Assembly: GCA_046263255.1 (NCBI GenBank)
Contig: JBHELD010000007.1
Location: forward strand, 1-37,303
Source of the DNA: JALZEG01 sp046263255
GTDB taxonomy: Bacteria > Actinomycetota > CADDZG01 > WHSQ01
Reading direction: 5' to 3'
DNA length: 37,303 bases
The first letter of the stretch is position 1; each line of letters opens with the position of its first letter. This document shows, piece by piece, positions 30,924 to 37,303 of this stretch. A model generated the notes under the pieces. It ran no database searches, had not been told where the DNA came from, and was given only the letters and a program-made list of their open reading frames with translations. The position numbers were made by a program, and so were the translations under genes.

Positions 30924-31945
30924 CCGGCCGGCGCCGCGGCCTTTCTCCCGAACGTCTCGAGGATCGCCTGCCCGTTCTCGAGGATCCTCTCGAAGCTCGG
31001 CCCGTACCACGGGCCCGCCATCAGCAGGCGGTCCGCGACGCCGTCCCAGCGGGAGACGGCGTCCTTGACCTCGTCCGCCCGGCCCGCGACCGCGATGGCG
31101 TCGCACAGCTCGTCGTCGATGAGCCCCGCCATCCGCTCCTTGTCCCGCGCGTCGAAGGCGGCCCGCAGGTCGGGGACTATGTGGGCGCGGCCGTGCAGCT
31201 CGAGGATCTTCGTGTACGTCCGGGTGGTCGCGTAGAACGCGATCTGCAGCTTCACCTCGCGGCGCGCGAGGTCGACGTCGTCGGAGATCGAGATCATCGG
31301 CGACGCGGTGACGTTGCACTCGTCGGGCTTGCGGCCCTCGCGCCGTGCGCCCTCGGCGATCGCCGGCCGGACGACCTCCTCCAGGTACTTCGGCGACGCC
31401 AGGGGGTGGCCCAGCAGGCCGTCGGCGACCTCGCCGCAGACCCGCGCCATCACGGGGCCGACGGCGGCGAAGTAGACCGGGACGTCGCGCGGGGGCGGGA
31501 TTCGCTTCCCGCCGAACACCGGCATCGTGACGTTGTAGAAGCGGCCCTCGAAGGTCCTGTTCTCACCGCGGTTCGCGCCCCAGACCGCCCGCATGACCTG
31601 CGCGTACTCGCGCAGCTTCGGCGCCGGGTGCTCGAACCGGACCGAGAAGCGGTTCTCGTTCACGCGCTTGACCTGCGATCCCAGCCCGCAGACGAACCGG
31701 CCGCCCGACAGCTCGTCGAGGTCCGCAGCCTCCATCGCCGTGATCGTGGGAGACCGCGGGAACGCGAGCGCGATCGCGGTCCCGACCTTGATCCCGGTCG
31801 TCGCCTGGATCGCGGCCGCGGCCGGAACGAACGCCGAGTGCGTGGTCTCGGCCGCCCAGCACGACTCGAACCCCGCGTCCTCGGCCGCCTTCGCCATGGC
31901 GCCGATCATCATCAGAGGGCCCCCTATGCCGATCCCGTAATCCAC
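30920..31945 (-). CDS. LLM-class (probably F420-dependent) oxidoreductase
   Basis: A 341-residue luciferase-like TIM-barrel flavin/F420 enzyme. It has MMIGAMAKAAEDAGFESCWAAETTH at the N-terminus, ATTGIKVGTAIALAFPRSPTITAMEAADLDELSGGRFVCGLG as the family core, and REYAQVMRAVWG. In actinobacteria this group usually uses F420H2 to reduce or oxidise lipids and xenobiotics; the substrate is unknown. Start GTG 31945 follows GAAGGGG at good spacing. The frame is open to 32344 but upstream residues lack similarity. Adjacent to the mce block, it may act on imported lipids (inference). Confidence 0.9.
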   Translation of the reverse strand: MDYGIGIGGPLMMIGAMAKAAEDAGFESCWAAETTHSAFVPAAAAIQATTGIKVGTAIALAFPRSPTITAMEAADLDELSGGRFVCGLGSQVKRVNENRFSVRFEHPAPKLREYAQVMRAVWGANRGENRTFEGRFYNVTMPVFGGKRIPPPRDVPVYFAAVGPVMARVCGEVADGLLGHPLASPKYLEEVVRPAIAEGARREGRKPDECNVTASPMISISDDVDLARREVKLQIAFYATTRTYTKILELHGRAHIVPDLRAAFDARDKERMAGLIDDELCDAIAVAGRADEVKDAVSRWDGVADRLLMAGPWYGPSFERILENGQAILETFGRKAAAPAG

Positions 31946-32052
31946 GGCAACAACCCCTTCTCGACCGGCGCCGGGCGACGGCGCGCCTGCTCTTCTCGTC
32001 GGCTCTGGCGGGACTATAGACGGCAGTGCCGCGGACGCTCGCGGCGGGCTGG

Positions 32053-32080
32053 TTGACCCGGCCCCCCGGCGCGGTATGGT
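32053..32080 (+). promoter_or_regulatory. promoter of pterin dehydratase gene
   Basis: TTGACC (32053-32058), a 16-bp spacer and TATGGT (32075-32080). The predicted transcript starts near 32087, leaving a ~40-nt leader that contains GGGAGG before the GTG at 32126. Confidence 0.55.
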
Positions 32081-32125
32081 CGCCCCGATTGCGTGGCGGC
32101 CATCGATCCGGGAGGTACCGACGAA

Positions 32126-32410
32126 GTGGCGGAACTGCTCGACGACGAAGAGATCGAACAGCGACTCGACGAGCTCGGCGACTGGGAGCGCGAGGGCGAC
32201 GAGATCGCAAAGGTCTTCGAGTTCGACGACTTCACCACTGCGATCAAGTTCGTGAACGACGTCGCGAAGCTCGCCGACCGCTACGACCACCACCCGGACA
32301 TCGACATCCGCTGGAACAAGGTGAAGCTGTCGATGTCGACCCACTCGGAAGGTGGCCTCACCTCGCTCGACTTCGACCTCGCCGGCGAGATCGAGCAGTC
32401 GATCAGCTAG
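32126..32410 (+). CDS. pterin-4a-carbinolamine dehydratase
   Basis: A 94-residue PCD/DCoH-family protein. The active-site signature is present in DHHPDIDIRWNKVKLSMSTHSEGGLTSLD, with two His before Pro, a Trp-Asn and a distal His. Known members dehydrate 4a-hydroxy-tetrahydropterin. No aromatic amino-acid hydroxylase is nearby, so here it may serve molybdopterin or folate metabolism. GTG 32126 is chosen because GGGAGG stands 10 nt upstream and the length fits the family. GTG 32093 would add 11 residues and leave almost no leader. Confidence 0.88.
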   Translation: MAELLDDEEIEQRLDELGDWEREGDEIAKVFEFDDFTTAIKFVNDVAKLADRYDHHPDIDIRWNKVKLSMSTHSEGGLTSLDFDLAGEIEQSIS

Positions 32411-32449
32411 GCCGCGCCCGAATCCTCCGGCCTTCGCTCCAGGCCGCGC

Positions 32450-33739
32450 CTACGGGCACTCGAAGCTCTCCAGGACCCACAATCCCGCGCGGAAGACCTT
32501 GCACGCTTCGTCCCCCCGGCCCTGGTCGACGAGCATGTCCCCGAGCACCCTGTGGGCGCGGGCCGCGCGGAGGAAGTGCTCGGCCTCGGTGTAGAGCCGG
32601 ACCGCCTCCTTCAGGTGTCGCTCCGCGGCCTTGGGGTCCTCCTCCTGGATGCACAGCCCGAGCTCGAGGTGCGCGAGCGCGAGCTCGCCGACGTCCTCGC
32701 TCCCTTTGAGGATCTTGAGCGACCGCTTCAGGTGAGCCTTGGCCGTGACGACGTCGCCCTCGACGCGGGCGACGTGGGCGAGCTCGTTGAGCGCGTGGGC
32801 CTCGGACGGCGCGTTCCCCACCGACACGAACAGCTCGCGCGCCTGCTCGAGCTCGGCTTTCGCCTGAGCGAGGTCGCCGCCCCCGTGCGCCAGCGTGTAC
32901 CCGCGGTTCATGTGCGCCGCGGCGCTCTCCGCCTGCAGGTCCAGGTTGCGGAAAAGGTCCTCCGCCCGTAGGAGCGAGGCATCGGCCTCCTTGCCCCGGC
33001 CCTCCCGGAGGTAGGCGCCGGCGAGGTTGACGTGCATCACCGCCTGGTTGAACGGGTCGGCGACCTTCGGGAGCATGTCGAGGGCCGCCTCGGCGTACTC
33101 GCTCGCCTTCGAGTGGACCCCGAGCTGCACGTAGGCCCGGACGAGCGGCGCGTACAGGCGGACGAACGCGTCGGGATCGGAGAACCCCTCGCGTTCCATC
33201 CTCTCGATCAGGCTCTCGAGCAGGTGGATCGCGTAGCGGACGTCGCCCGTGTCGGTGAGACAGCGAGCCTGCCCGGCGATGCAGTCGGCGAGCATCGGCG
33301 GGGGGTCTTCGATGAGGATCTTCTCGACGTCCTCGTAGAGCTCGAACGCCTTCTGCATGTTTCCCCGCCGCTCCTCCTTCAGCGCGCGGTACTCGACCGC
33401 CTTCGCCTCGAGGTGCCTCATCTTGTAGCGCTTCGCGTCGCGCAGCACCTGCGCCAGGGCGTTCTCGGCCTCGTCGAAGGCGCCGGCGGAGATGTCCCGC
33501 CGCGCCCCCTGCAGCTTCAGCCGTAGCTTCGCCTCCAGATCGGGGGGGCGGCCCGTTCGAAGCTCCTCGACGTCCACCGAGAGCTTGCTCGCGAAGTGCT
33601 CCAGCGCGGTCGGCGAGGGTTGTCGCCGTCCCGCTTCGATCGTGCTGACGTACGCGTGGGTGTAGCGCGGGTCCGCCAGCTCTTTCTGCGTCAGGCCACG
33701 CTGCAGGCGCAGCTTTCGAAGCCGAGTTCCAACGCTCAT
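32450..33739 (-). CDS. XRE-family regulator with TPR domain (RRNPP-like architecture)
   Basis: A 429-residue protein. Residues ~6-60 are a Cro/CI helix-turn-helix (LRKLRLQRGLTQKELADPRYTHAYVSTIEAGRRQPSP). Residues ~75-425 form a solenoid of TPR-like helix pairs, e.g. GAFDEAENALAQVLRDAKRY, NMQKAFELYEDVEKIL, VHSKASEYAEAALDML, GRGKEADASLLRAEDLF and DPKAAERHLKEAVRLYTEA. HTH plus TPR of ~420 residues is the layout of NprR/AimR-type regulators that bind secreted peptides. ATG 33739 follows GAAAGGG. It is divergent from a 40-codon exported-peptide-like gene. Ligand and targets are unknown; stress-type XRE-TPR regulation without a peptide is the alternative. Confidence 0.88.
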   Translation of the reverse strand: MSVGTRLRKLRLQRGLTQKELADPRYTHAYVSTIEAGRRQPSPTALEHFASKLSVDVEELRTGRPPDLEAKLRLKLQGARRDISAGAFDEAENALAQVLRDAKRYKMRHLEAKAVEYRALKEERRGNMQKAFELYEDVEKILIEDPPPMLADCIAGQARCLTDTGDVRYAIHLLESLIERMEREGFSDPDAFVRLYAPLVRAYVQLGVHSKASEYAEAALDMLPKVADPFNQAVMHVNLAGAYLREGRGKEADASLLRAEDLFRNLDLQAESAAAHMNRGYTLAHGGGDLAQAKAELEQARELFVSVGNAPSEAHALNELAHVARVEGDVVTAKAHLKRSLKILKGSEDVGELALAHLELGLCIQEEDPKAAERHLKEAVRLYTEAEHFLRAARAHRVLGDMLVDQGRGDEACKVFRAGLWVLESFECP

Positions 33740-33766
33740 ATCAGCCCTTTCACCGCCCGCTTGCGG

Positions 33767-33772
33767 AGTTTA
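33767..33772 (-). promoter_or_regulatory. -10 element of XRE-TPR regulator gene
   Basis: Minus-strand TAAACT lies 27 nt upstream of the ATG at 33739, leaving a short leader with a GAAAGGG ribosome-binding site. No clear -35. Confidence 0.4.
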
Positions 33773-33843
33773 ACGCGCCGGCCCAGCACTCTCTTGCGGT
33801 GGTGGCCGGCAAGGGTAGCTTAAGCCCATTGCTGCCGCACCGC

Positions 33844-33857
33844 TAACGACTTCGTTA
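33844..33857. promoter_or_regulatory. palindrome TAACGA-CT-TCGTTA between regulator and small gene
   Basis: Perfect 6-bp arms with a 2-bp centre in the divergent intergenic region. It overlaps a possible -35 (TTACAC, 33855-33860) for the small gene, whose -10 may be TATTAG at 33879-33884 (18-bp spacer). It is a natural candidate operator for the XRE-TPR regulator. Confidence 0.5.
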
Positions 33858-33890
33858 CACCTCTTCGCGCTCTGGCCCTATTAGTCGCGA

Positions 33891-33897
33891 AAGGAGG
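33891..33897 (+). promoter_or_regulatory. strong Shine-Dalgarno of the 40-codon gene
   Basis: AAGGAGG, part of AAAGGAGGTG, lies 5 nt before the ATG at 33903. It is nearly a perfect anti-16S match and the strongest seen in a window where many genes seem leaderless. Confidence 0.8.
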
Positions 33898-33902
33898 TGT
33901 GT

Positions 33903-34025
33903 ATGGCACGCGTAAGCAGGACGTTCCGTCTGGTCGTGATCGGCGCGGCTGTGTGGCTCACGGCCTCCGCCGAGTTCCCGATGGACCTGATCGGCTGGTT
34001 GCTCGGCGAGGTCGGCTGCTGCTAG
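33903..34025 (+). CDS. small exported peptide precursor (40 aa), candidate signalling peptide
   Basis: A short gene with the strongest ribosome-binding site in the window. The product has a basic N-terminus (ARVSRTFR), a hydrophobic core (LVVIGAAVWL) and a signal-peptidase-I-like TASA at residues 20-23. It then has a 17-residue tail, EFPMDLIGWLLGEVGCC, ending in two cysteines. Release of that tail would give a hydrophobic, acidic peptide. It is divergent from an XRE-TPR regulator, with a palindrome between, and convergent with ispH, sharing the CTAG that encodes both stops. I infer a peptide pheromone precursor. A small membrane protein or a type I-like toxin are alternatives. Confidence 0.6.
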   Translation: MARVSRTFRLVVIGAAVWLTASAEFPMDLIGWLLGEVGCC

Positions 34026-34978
34026 TCCGGCACTCCCGCTGACGCCGAGCGCTCCTCGCGAAGCCACGGCGGCAGGGAGAACGTCACGTCCTCCGTCGTC
34101 ACCTCGCGCGTCTCGACGTGGTCGTAGCCGAGCGCGGAGAGCTTGTCGAGCAGCCGCTCGACGAGGACTTCGGGAGCGCTCGCGCCGGAGCTGACGCCGA
34201 CGGTCTCGGCCCCCTCCAGCCACTTGGGGTCGAGGTACGTCTCGTCGGGAACGAGGTAGCCCGGGGTGCCTGCGCCTCGGGCTACCTCGACGAGACGGTT
34301 CGAGTTGCTGGAGTTGATCGCGCCCACGATCAGCACGACGTCGGCCTCGGGCGCGATCGCCTTTACGGCGACCTGCCGGTTCTGCGTCGCGTAGCAGATG
34401 TCGTCCGAGCGAGGGCCCTTGATGTCGGTGAAACGGTCGCGCAGCGCCTCGACGACGCTCAGCGTGTCGTCCACCGAGAGCGTGGTCTGCGTGAGGTACG
34501 ACACGGGCTCGTCGGGATCGAGACCGAGCTCGTCGATCTGCTGGGGCCGCTCGATCACGGTCGTGGCAGCGGGGGCCTCCCCCGCGGTCCCCTCGATCTC
34601 CTCGTGCCCCTCGTGGCCGACGAGCACGATCCGCCGGCCGTCCCGTGCGAAGCGCTTGGCCTCGAGGTGGACCTTCGTCACGAGGGGGCAGGTCGCGTCT
34701 ATCACGCGGAGCTTCCGGGCCTCGGCATTCCGCCGCACCTCGGGCGACACGCCGTGGGCCGAGAAGATGCACACGGCGCCCTCGGGGACCTCCTCCTCGG
34801 AGTCGACGAAAACCGCGCCCCTGCGCGCGAGCTCCTCCACGACGTGGCGGTTGTGGACGATCTCCTTGCGCACGTACACGGGCGCGCCGAGCTTCTCGAG
34901 CGCGCGCTCGACCATCTGGACGGCGCGGTCGACGCCGGCGCAATAGCCGCGCGGCGCGGCCAGGATGACCTTCTTCAT
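34022..34978 (-). CDS. ispH: 4-hydroxy-3-methylbut-2-enyl diphosphate reductase
   Basis: A 318-residue [4Fe-4S] enzyme, the last step of the MEP pathway, converting HMBPP to IPP and DMAPP. The three cluster cysteines are present: Cys13 in GYCAGVDRA, Cys97 in DATCPLVTKVH and Cys195 in DDICYATQNRQ. So are substrate residues His42 (IVHNRH), His75 (SAHGVSP), the HEGHEE loop and SSNSNRL. Length and spacing fit bacterial IspH. ATG 34978 lies 6 nt after TACGAT, so it has its own leaderless promoter inside the end of the nth gap. Its TAG overlaps that of the convergent small gene. Confidence 0.96.
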   Translation of the reverse strand: MKKVILAAPRGYCAGVDRAVQMVERALEKLGAPVYVRKEIVHNRHVVEELARRGAVFVDSEEEVPEGAVCIFSAHGVSPEVRRNAEARKLRVIDATCPLVTKVHLEAKRFARDGRRIVLVGHEGHEEIEGTAGEAPAATTVIERPQQIDELGLDPDEPVSYLTQTTLSVDDTLSVVEALRDRFTDIKGPRSDDICYATQNRQVAVKAIAPEADVVLIVGAINSSNSNRLVEVARGAGTPGYLVPDETYLDPKWLEGAETVGVSSGASAPEVLVERLLDKLSALGYDHVETREVTTEDVTFSLPPWLREERSASAGVPD

Positions 34979-34984
34979 GTTTCC

Positions 34985-34990
34985 ATCGTA
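34985..34990 (-). promoter_or_regulatory. -10 element of leaderless ispH
   Basis: Minus-strand TACGAT, then GGAAAC and the ATG at 34978. A TTGACG just upstream is too close to be its -35. Confidence 0.5.
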
Positions 34991-34995
34991 GGGCG

Positions 34996-35700
34996 TCAAC
35001 GCCGGTACAGGTCCGGCCGTCCCGCTTCTTGACTCGAAGGACACAACGGCTCCACAGGGCAACGGTCGCACAGCGGCTTCTTCGCGAGGCAGATCGTCCG
35101 TCCGTGCTCGATCAGCAGGTACGGGAGCTGCGGCCAGCTCCTGCGCGGCACGAGGTCCATCAGGTCGCGCTCGACCTTCTCGGCCTCCTTGGAGCCGTGG
35201 GCAGTGAAGGCGAGGCGCACGGCGAGCCGCCCGACGTGCGTGTCCACTGCGATGCCGGCGTCGGGATCTCCGGCAGCCTCCTCCGGATAGCAGTTGACGA
35301 GCACGATGTTCGCCGTCTTGCGAGCCACCCCCGGCAGCGTCACCAGCTCGGCGATCGAGCGCGGGACCTCGCCGCCGAAGTCGTCGAGCAGCTTCTGCGA
35401 GAGCCCCCGCAGCGAGCGTGCTTTCTGCCGGAAGAAGCCCGTCGGGTGGATGTCCCGCTGCAGCTCCTCCTCCGGCACCGACAGGTAGTCCTCGGGCCCG
35501 CGGTACTTGCGGAAGAGGTCCGCGGTCACCTCGTTCACCTTGGCGCCGGTCGACTGCGCCGACAGCACGGTCGCTACGACGCACTCGAGCGGCGTCGTGT
35601 AGTCGAGGGCGATAGCGGCCTCCGGGTAGGCCTTGCGGAGCCTCCGCAGGATGTGGGCCAGCCGCTCGGTCGCCGGGGCGTCGCGATCCGGGAGGGCCAT
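34996..35700 (-). CDS. nth: endonuclease III (DNA glycosylase/AP lyase)
   Basis: A 234-residue base-excision-repair enzyme that removes oxidised pyrimidines. Visible features are the helix-hairpin-helix LVTLPGVARKTANIVL with the catalytic Lys, the catalytic Asp in IAVDTHVGRLAVRL, and the [4Fe-4S] loop CLAKKPLCDRCPVEPLC with C-x6-C-x2-C-x5-C spacing. ATG 35700 is 6 nt after TACCCT, so it is probably leaderless; the frame is open to 35769 but would cross the promoter region shared with tetR. It is divergent from the TetR regulator with 53 bp between starts. Confidence 0.95.
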   Translation of the reverse strand: MALPDRDAPATERLAHILRRLRKAYPEAAIALDYTTPLECVVATVLSAQSTGAKVNEVTADLFRKYRGPEDYLSVPEEELQRDIHPTGFFRQKARSLRGLSQKLLDDFGGEVPRSIAELVTLPGVARKTANIVLVNCYPEEAAGDPDAGIAVDTHVGRLAVRLAFTAHGSKEAEKVERDLMDLVPRRSWPQLPYLLIEHGRTICLAKKPLCDRCPVEPLCPSSQEAGRPDLYRR

Positions 35701-35706
35701 GGGCGA

Positions 35707-35712
35707 AGGGTA
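35707..35712 (-). promoter_or_regulatory. -10 element of leaderless nth
   Basis: Minus-strand TACCCT, then TCGCCC and the ATG at 35700. It lies in the same short region as the TetR promoter and operator. Confidence 0.45.
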
Positions 35713-35717
35713 TCTGG

Positions 35718-35747
35718 TAGGCTTTCCAAACGACTGTTTGTTAGGAG
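35718..35747 (+). promoter_or_regulatory. tetR promoter, operator palindrome and ribosome-binding site
   Basis: TAGGCT (35718-35723) may be the -10. CAAAC-GACT-GTTTG (35727-35740) is an inverted repeat over the expected transcription start. AGGAG (35743-35747) lies 6 nt before the ATG at 35754. The palindrome is a candidate binding site for the TetR protein itself. Confidence 0.5.
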
Positions 35748-35753
35748 ATCGGA

Positions 35754-36353
35754 ATGGCGCAGAGGGCACGCGACGAGGTGAACCGCACGTCCCGCCGGGC
35801 CGAGGTCGTCCGCGCGGCGGCGCGGCTGTTCTCGGAGCGCGGCTACCACGGGACCTCGATGCAGCACCTGGGCGACGCCCTCGGGCTCCAGCGCGGGTCG
35901 CTCTACGCGCACATCGGATCCAAGGAGGAGCTGCTGTTCGACGTCGTCGACGAGGGAGCCGGCCGTTTCCTCGAGCGGGGACGCGAGGCGCTCGAGCTGC
36001 AGGGCACCGCGAGCGAGCGGCTGAAGGCGCTGCTGGTGGGACACGCCGAGACGGCCGCCGAGCACCTCGACGCGGCGACCGTCTTCTTGAACGAGTGGCG
36101 CTACCTCTCCGCGGACCTGCGGGCCGCGGTGCAGGCGAAGAGAGACGGCTACGAGGCGATGGTGCGATCGATCGTCGAGGACGGCGTCGCGTCGCGCGAG
36201 TTCCGGCCCGACGCCGACGTCAGGTTCGCGGCAACGCTGGTGCTCTCGGCGGGCAACTGGTTGTTCTCGTGGTACCGGCCGGGCGGCGAGCTCGGTCCGG
36301 CCGAGATCGGCGAGAGGTTCGCCGAGCTCATGACAAGGGGGTTGGCGCGGTGA
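35754..36353 (+). CDS. TetR/AcrR-family regulator of paa-type genes
   Basis: A 199-residue repressor. The HTH is ARLFSERGYHGTSMQHLGDALGLQRGSLYAHIGSKEELLF (~23-62). The ligand domain has FLNEWRYLSADLRAAVQAKRDGYEAMVRSIVEDG and LSAGNWLFSWYRPGGELGPAEIGERFAELMTRGL, as in KstR2/PaaR-like regulators that respond to CoA thioesters. The stop overlaps the GTG of paaA (GTGA), so it is co-transcribed with the phenylacetate genes and probably responds to phenylacetyl-CoA (inference). A palindrome at 35727-35740 suggests autoregulation. Confidence 0.9.
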   Translation: MAQRARDEVNRTSRRAEVVRAAARLFSERGYHGTSMQHLGDALGLQRGSLYAHIGSKEELLFDVVDEGAGRFLERGREALELQGTASERLKALLVGHAETAAEHLDAATVFLNEWRYLSADLRAAVQAKRDGYEAMVRSIVEDGVASREFRPDADVRFAATLVLSAGNWLFSWYRPGGELGPAEIGERFAELMTRGLAR

Positions 36354-37270
36354 CGTACGAGGAGAAGCTCGTCCGGTTCAACGAGCACATCGAGGCCGGC
36401 GGGAAGGTCGAGGCGAACGACTGGATGCCCGACGACTTCCGCCGCGGCGTCCTGAAGTTCATCGAGATGCACGCGAACTCCGAGATCATGGGGGCGCTCC
36501 CCGAGCGGGAGTGCCTTCCCAGCGCGCCGACCCTCCGGCGCAAGATGTCGCTGTGCGCCAAGATCCAGGACGAGGTCGGCCACGCGCAGCTCCTCTACCG
36601 CGTCGCCGAGGACCTCGGCAAGAGCCGCGTCGCGATGTACGAGGACCTCGTCAACGCCAAGGCGAAGTTCCACAACGTCTTCCACTACCCCGTGAGGCAC
36701 TGGGGCGACGTGGCGATCATCGGCTGGCTCATCGACGGCGCGGCCCTCGTGACGCAGGCGGCGCTGCTCGACTCGTCGTACGCGCCCTACACGCGCGTGC
36801 TGAAGCGCATCTGCGCGGAGGAGCAGCTGCACCTCCGCCACGGCGAGGACATCACGCTCGAGCTCGCGTCCGGCACCGACGAGCAGCGCGAGATGTTCCA
36901 GGAGGCCCTGAACCGCTGGTGGCTCCCGATCATCCATTTCTTCGGCCCCCGCTCGAACGTCTCGAAGGACCTGCTGCTCCGCTGGAAGGTCAAGACGCGC
37001 ACGAACGAGGACCTCCGAGCCGAGTTCCTGGACCGTTACGTCCCGAAGATCCTCGAGCTCGGCTTTTCGATCCCGGCGCCGACTCCCGTGAAGACCGAGG
37101 ACGGCCGCTGGGTGCTGGTCGAGGAGGAGATCGACTGGGCTCCGCTCGACGCGATCAAGCGGAACGAGGGCCCCGAGACCGCCCGGCGTCTGGGGCTCCG
37201 CAAGAAGATGTACGACGACCACAGGTGGGTGCGAGAGGCCCTCTCGACATCCGCTACTCATGCAGCATGA
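36350..37270 (+). CDS. paaA: 1,2-phenylacetyl-CoA epoxidase, catalytic subunit A
   Basis: A 306-residue di-iron monooxygenase subunit. With PaaB, C, D and E it converts phenylacetyl-CoA to the ring-1,2-epoxide, the first ring attack of the aerobic phenylacetate pathway. The two ExxH iron motifs are visible in QDEVGHAQLLYRVAEDLG and CAEEQLHLRHGEDI. YEDLVNAKAKFHNVFHYPVRHWGDVA and WWLPIIHFFGPRSNVSKD are family-conserved stretches. GTG 36350 overlaps the TetR stop. The end at 37270 is complete; downstream the window has only 33 bases, with a purine-rich GAGAGAGAGGGGGG that may be the ribosome-binding site of the next gene (paaB expected). Confidence 0.95.
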   Translation: MTYEEKLVRFNEHIEAGGKVEANDWMPDDFRRGVLKFIEMHANSEIMGALPERECLPSAPTLRRKMSLCAKIQDEVGHAQLLYRVAEDLGKSRVAMYEDLVNAKAKFHNVFHYPVRHWGDVAIIGWLIDGAALVTQAALLDSSYAPYTRVLKRICAEEQLHLRHGEDITLELASGTDEQREMFQEALNRWWLPIIHFFGPRSNVSKDLLLRWKVKTRTNEDLRAEFLDRYVPKILELGFSIPAPTPVKTEDGRWVLVEEEIDWAPLDAIKRNEGPETARRLGLRKKMYDDHRWVREALSTSATHAA

Positions 37271-37303
37271 ATCGAGAGAGAGGGGGGTGCGGGGGGATTA
37301 GCG

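Noticed and set aside
32409..32450. Direct repeat AGGCCGCGCC at 32409-32418 and 32441-32450 as an attachment site
   Set aside because: Only ten GC-rich bases, no integrase nearby and no element between the copies; probably chance or part of a weak terminator.
33903..34025. Type I toxin interpretation of the 40-codon gene
   Set aside because: No antisense RNA promoter or repeat is evident, and the signal-peptidase-like site plus polar/Cys tail fit an exported peptide better; not excluded.
1..37303. CRISPR arrays, tRNA/rRNA genes, insertion sequences, prophage
   Set aside because: No regularly spaced repeats, cloverleaf-like segments, transposase or phage genes were recognised on reading both strands.

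Overview
The window is very GC-rich with dense, often overlapping genes. It carries a complete Mce (mammalian cell entry) lipid-import operon, an F420-type luciferase-like oxidoreductase, KstR/PaaR-like TetR control, many GTG starts and many apparently leaderless genes. This fits a member of the Actinomycetota, probably an uncultured or deep-branching lineage rather than a mycobacterium, because the MceG-type ATPase sits inside the mce operon. No tRNA, rRNA, CRISPR array, insertion sequence or prophage was seen, and no gene-free stretch exceeds about 300 bases.

Left end (1-4992): on the minus strand, dihydrolipoamide dehydrogenase (lpd), a lipoprotein and the start of a lipoyl-bearing E2 acyltransferase form a 2-oxoacid dehydrogenase block. 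Next come an orphan AbiEi/DUF559 protein, a ferritin and, on the plus strand, a small unknown protein.

Metal island (5006-10688): a leftward six-gene operon encodes a DtxR/MntR-type repressor, a Tat-exported two-domain multicopper oxidase, a ZIP transporter with an extra extracytoplasmic domain, a cupredoxin lipoprotein, an alpha/beta hydrolase and a small zinc-ribbon membrane protein. A cation diffusion facilitator with a Mn-type signature and three tandem C-terminal domains is divergent from it. A perfect TTTAGC-N4-GCTAAA operator lies between the two. I infer a manganese (or Mn/Fe/Cu) homeostasis module.

Middle (10768-16877): a class V aminotransferase-fold enzyme with a small membrane protein, another membrane protein, a sulfotransferase, a glyoxalase-II-like MBL hydrolase, a YgfZ/GcvT-like folate protein and a divergent acyl-CoA dehydrogenase.

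Lipid region (16993-31945): an SCP2-alpha/beta hydrolase fusion and a pair of adjacent acyl-CoA dehydrogenases lie divergent to the operon mceG-yrbE-yrbE-mceA-F and a Mce-associated protein. Each of the two dehydrogenases shows a single-base frameshift. The pairing resembles the alpha2beta2 FadE enzymes of steroid side-chain degradation, so imported sterol-like lipid is a reasonable guess for the substrate. A convergent F420-type oxidoreductase closes the block.

Right end (32053-37303): a pterin carbinolamine dehydratase; an XRE-TPR regulator divergent from a 40-codon gene that looks like a secreted-peptide precursor; ispH; endonuclease III; and a TetR regulator overlapping paaA (ring-1,2-phenylacetyl-CoA epoxidase subunit A). 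The XRE-TPR/peptide pair, with a palindrome between the genes, is the best candidate here for an undescribed system: an RRNPP-like peptide-signalling cassette in an actinobacterium.

A recurring architectural feature is a NANNNT (mostly TANNNT) -10 element placed exactly 6 nt (once 7) before the start codon in about a dozen genes, which points to widespread leaderless transcription.
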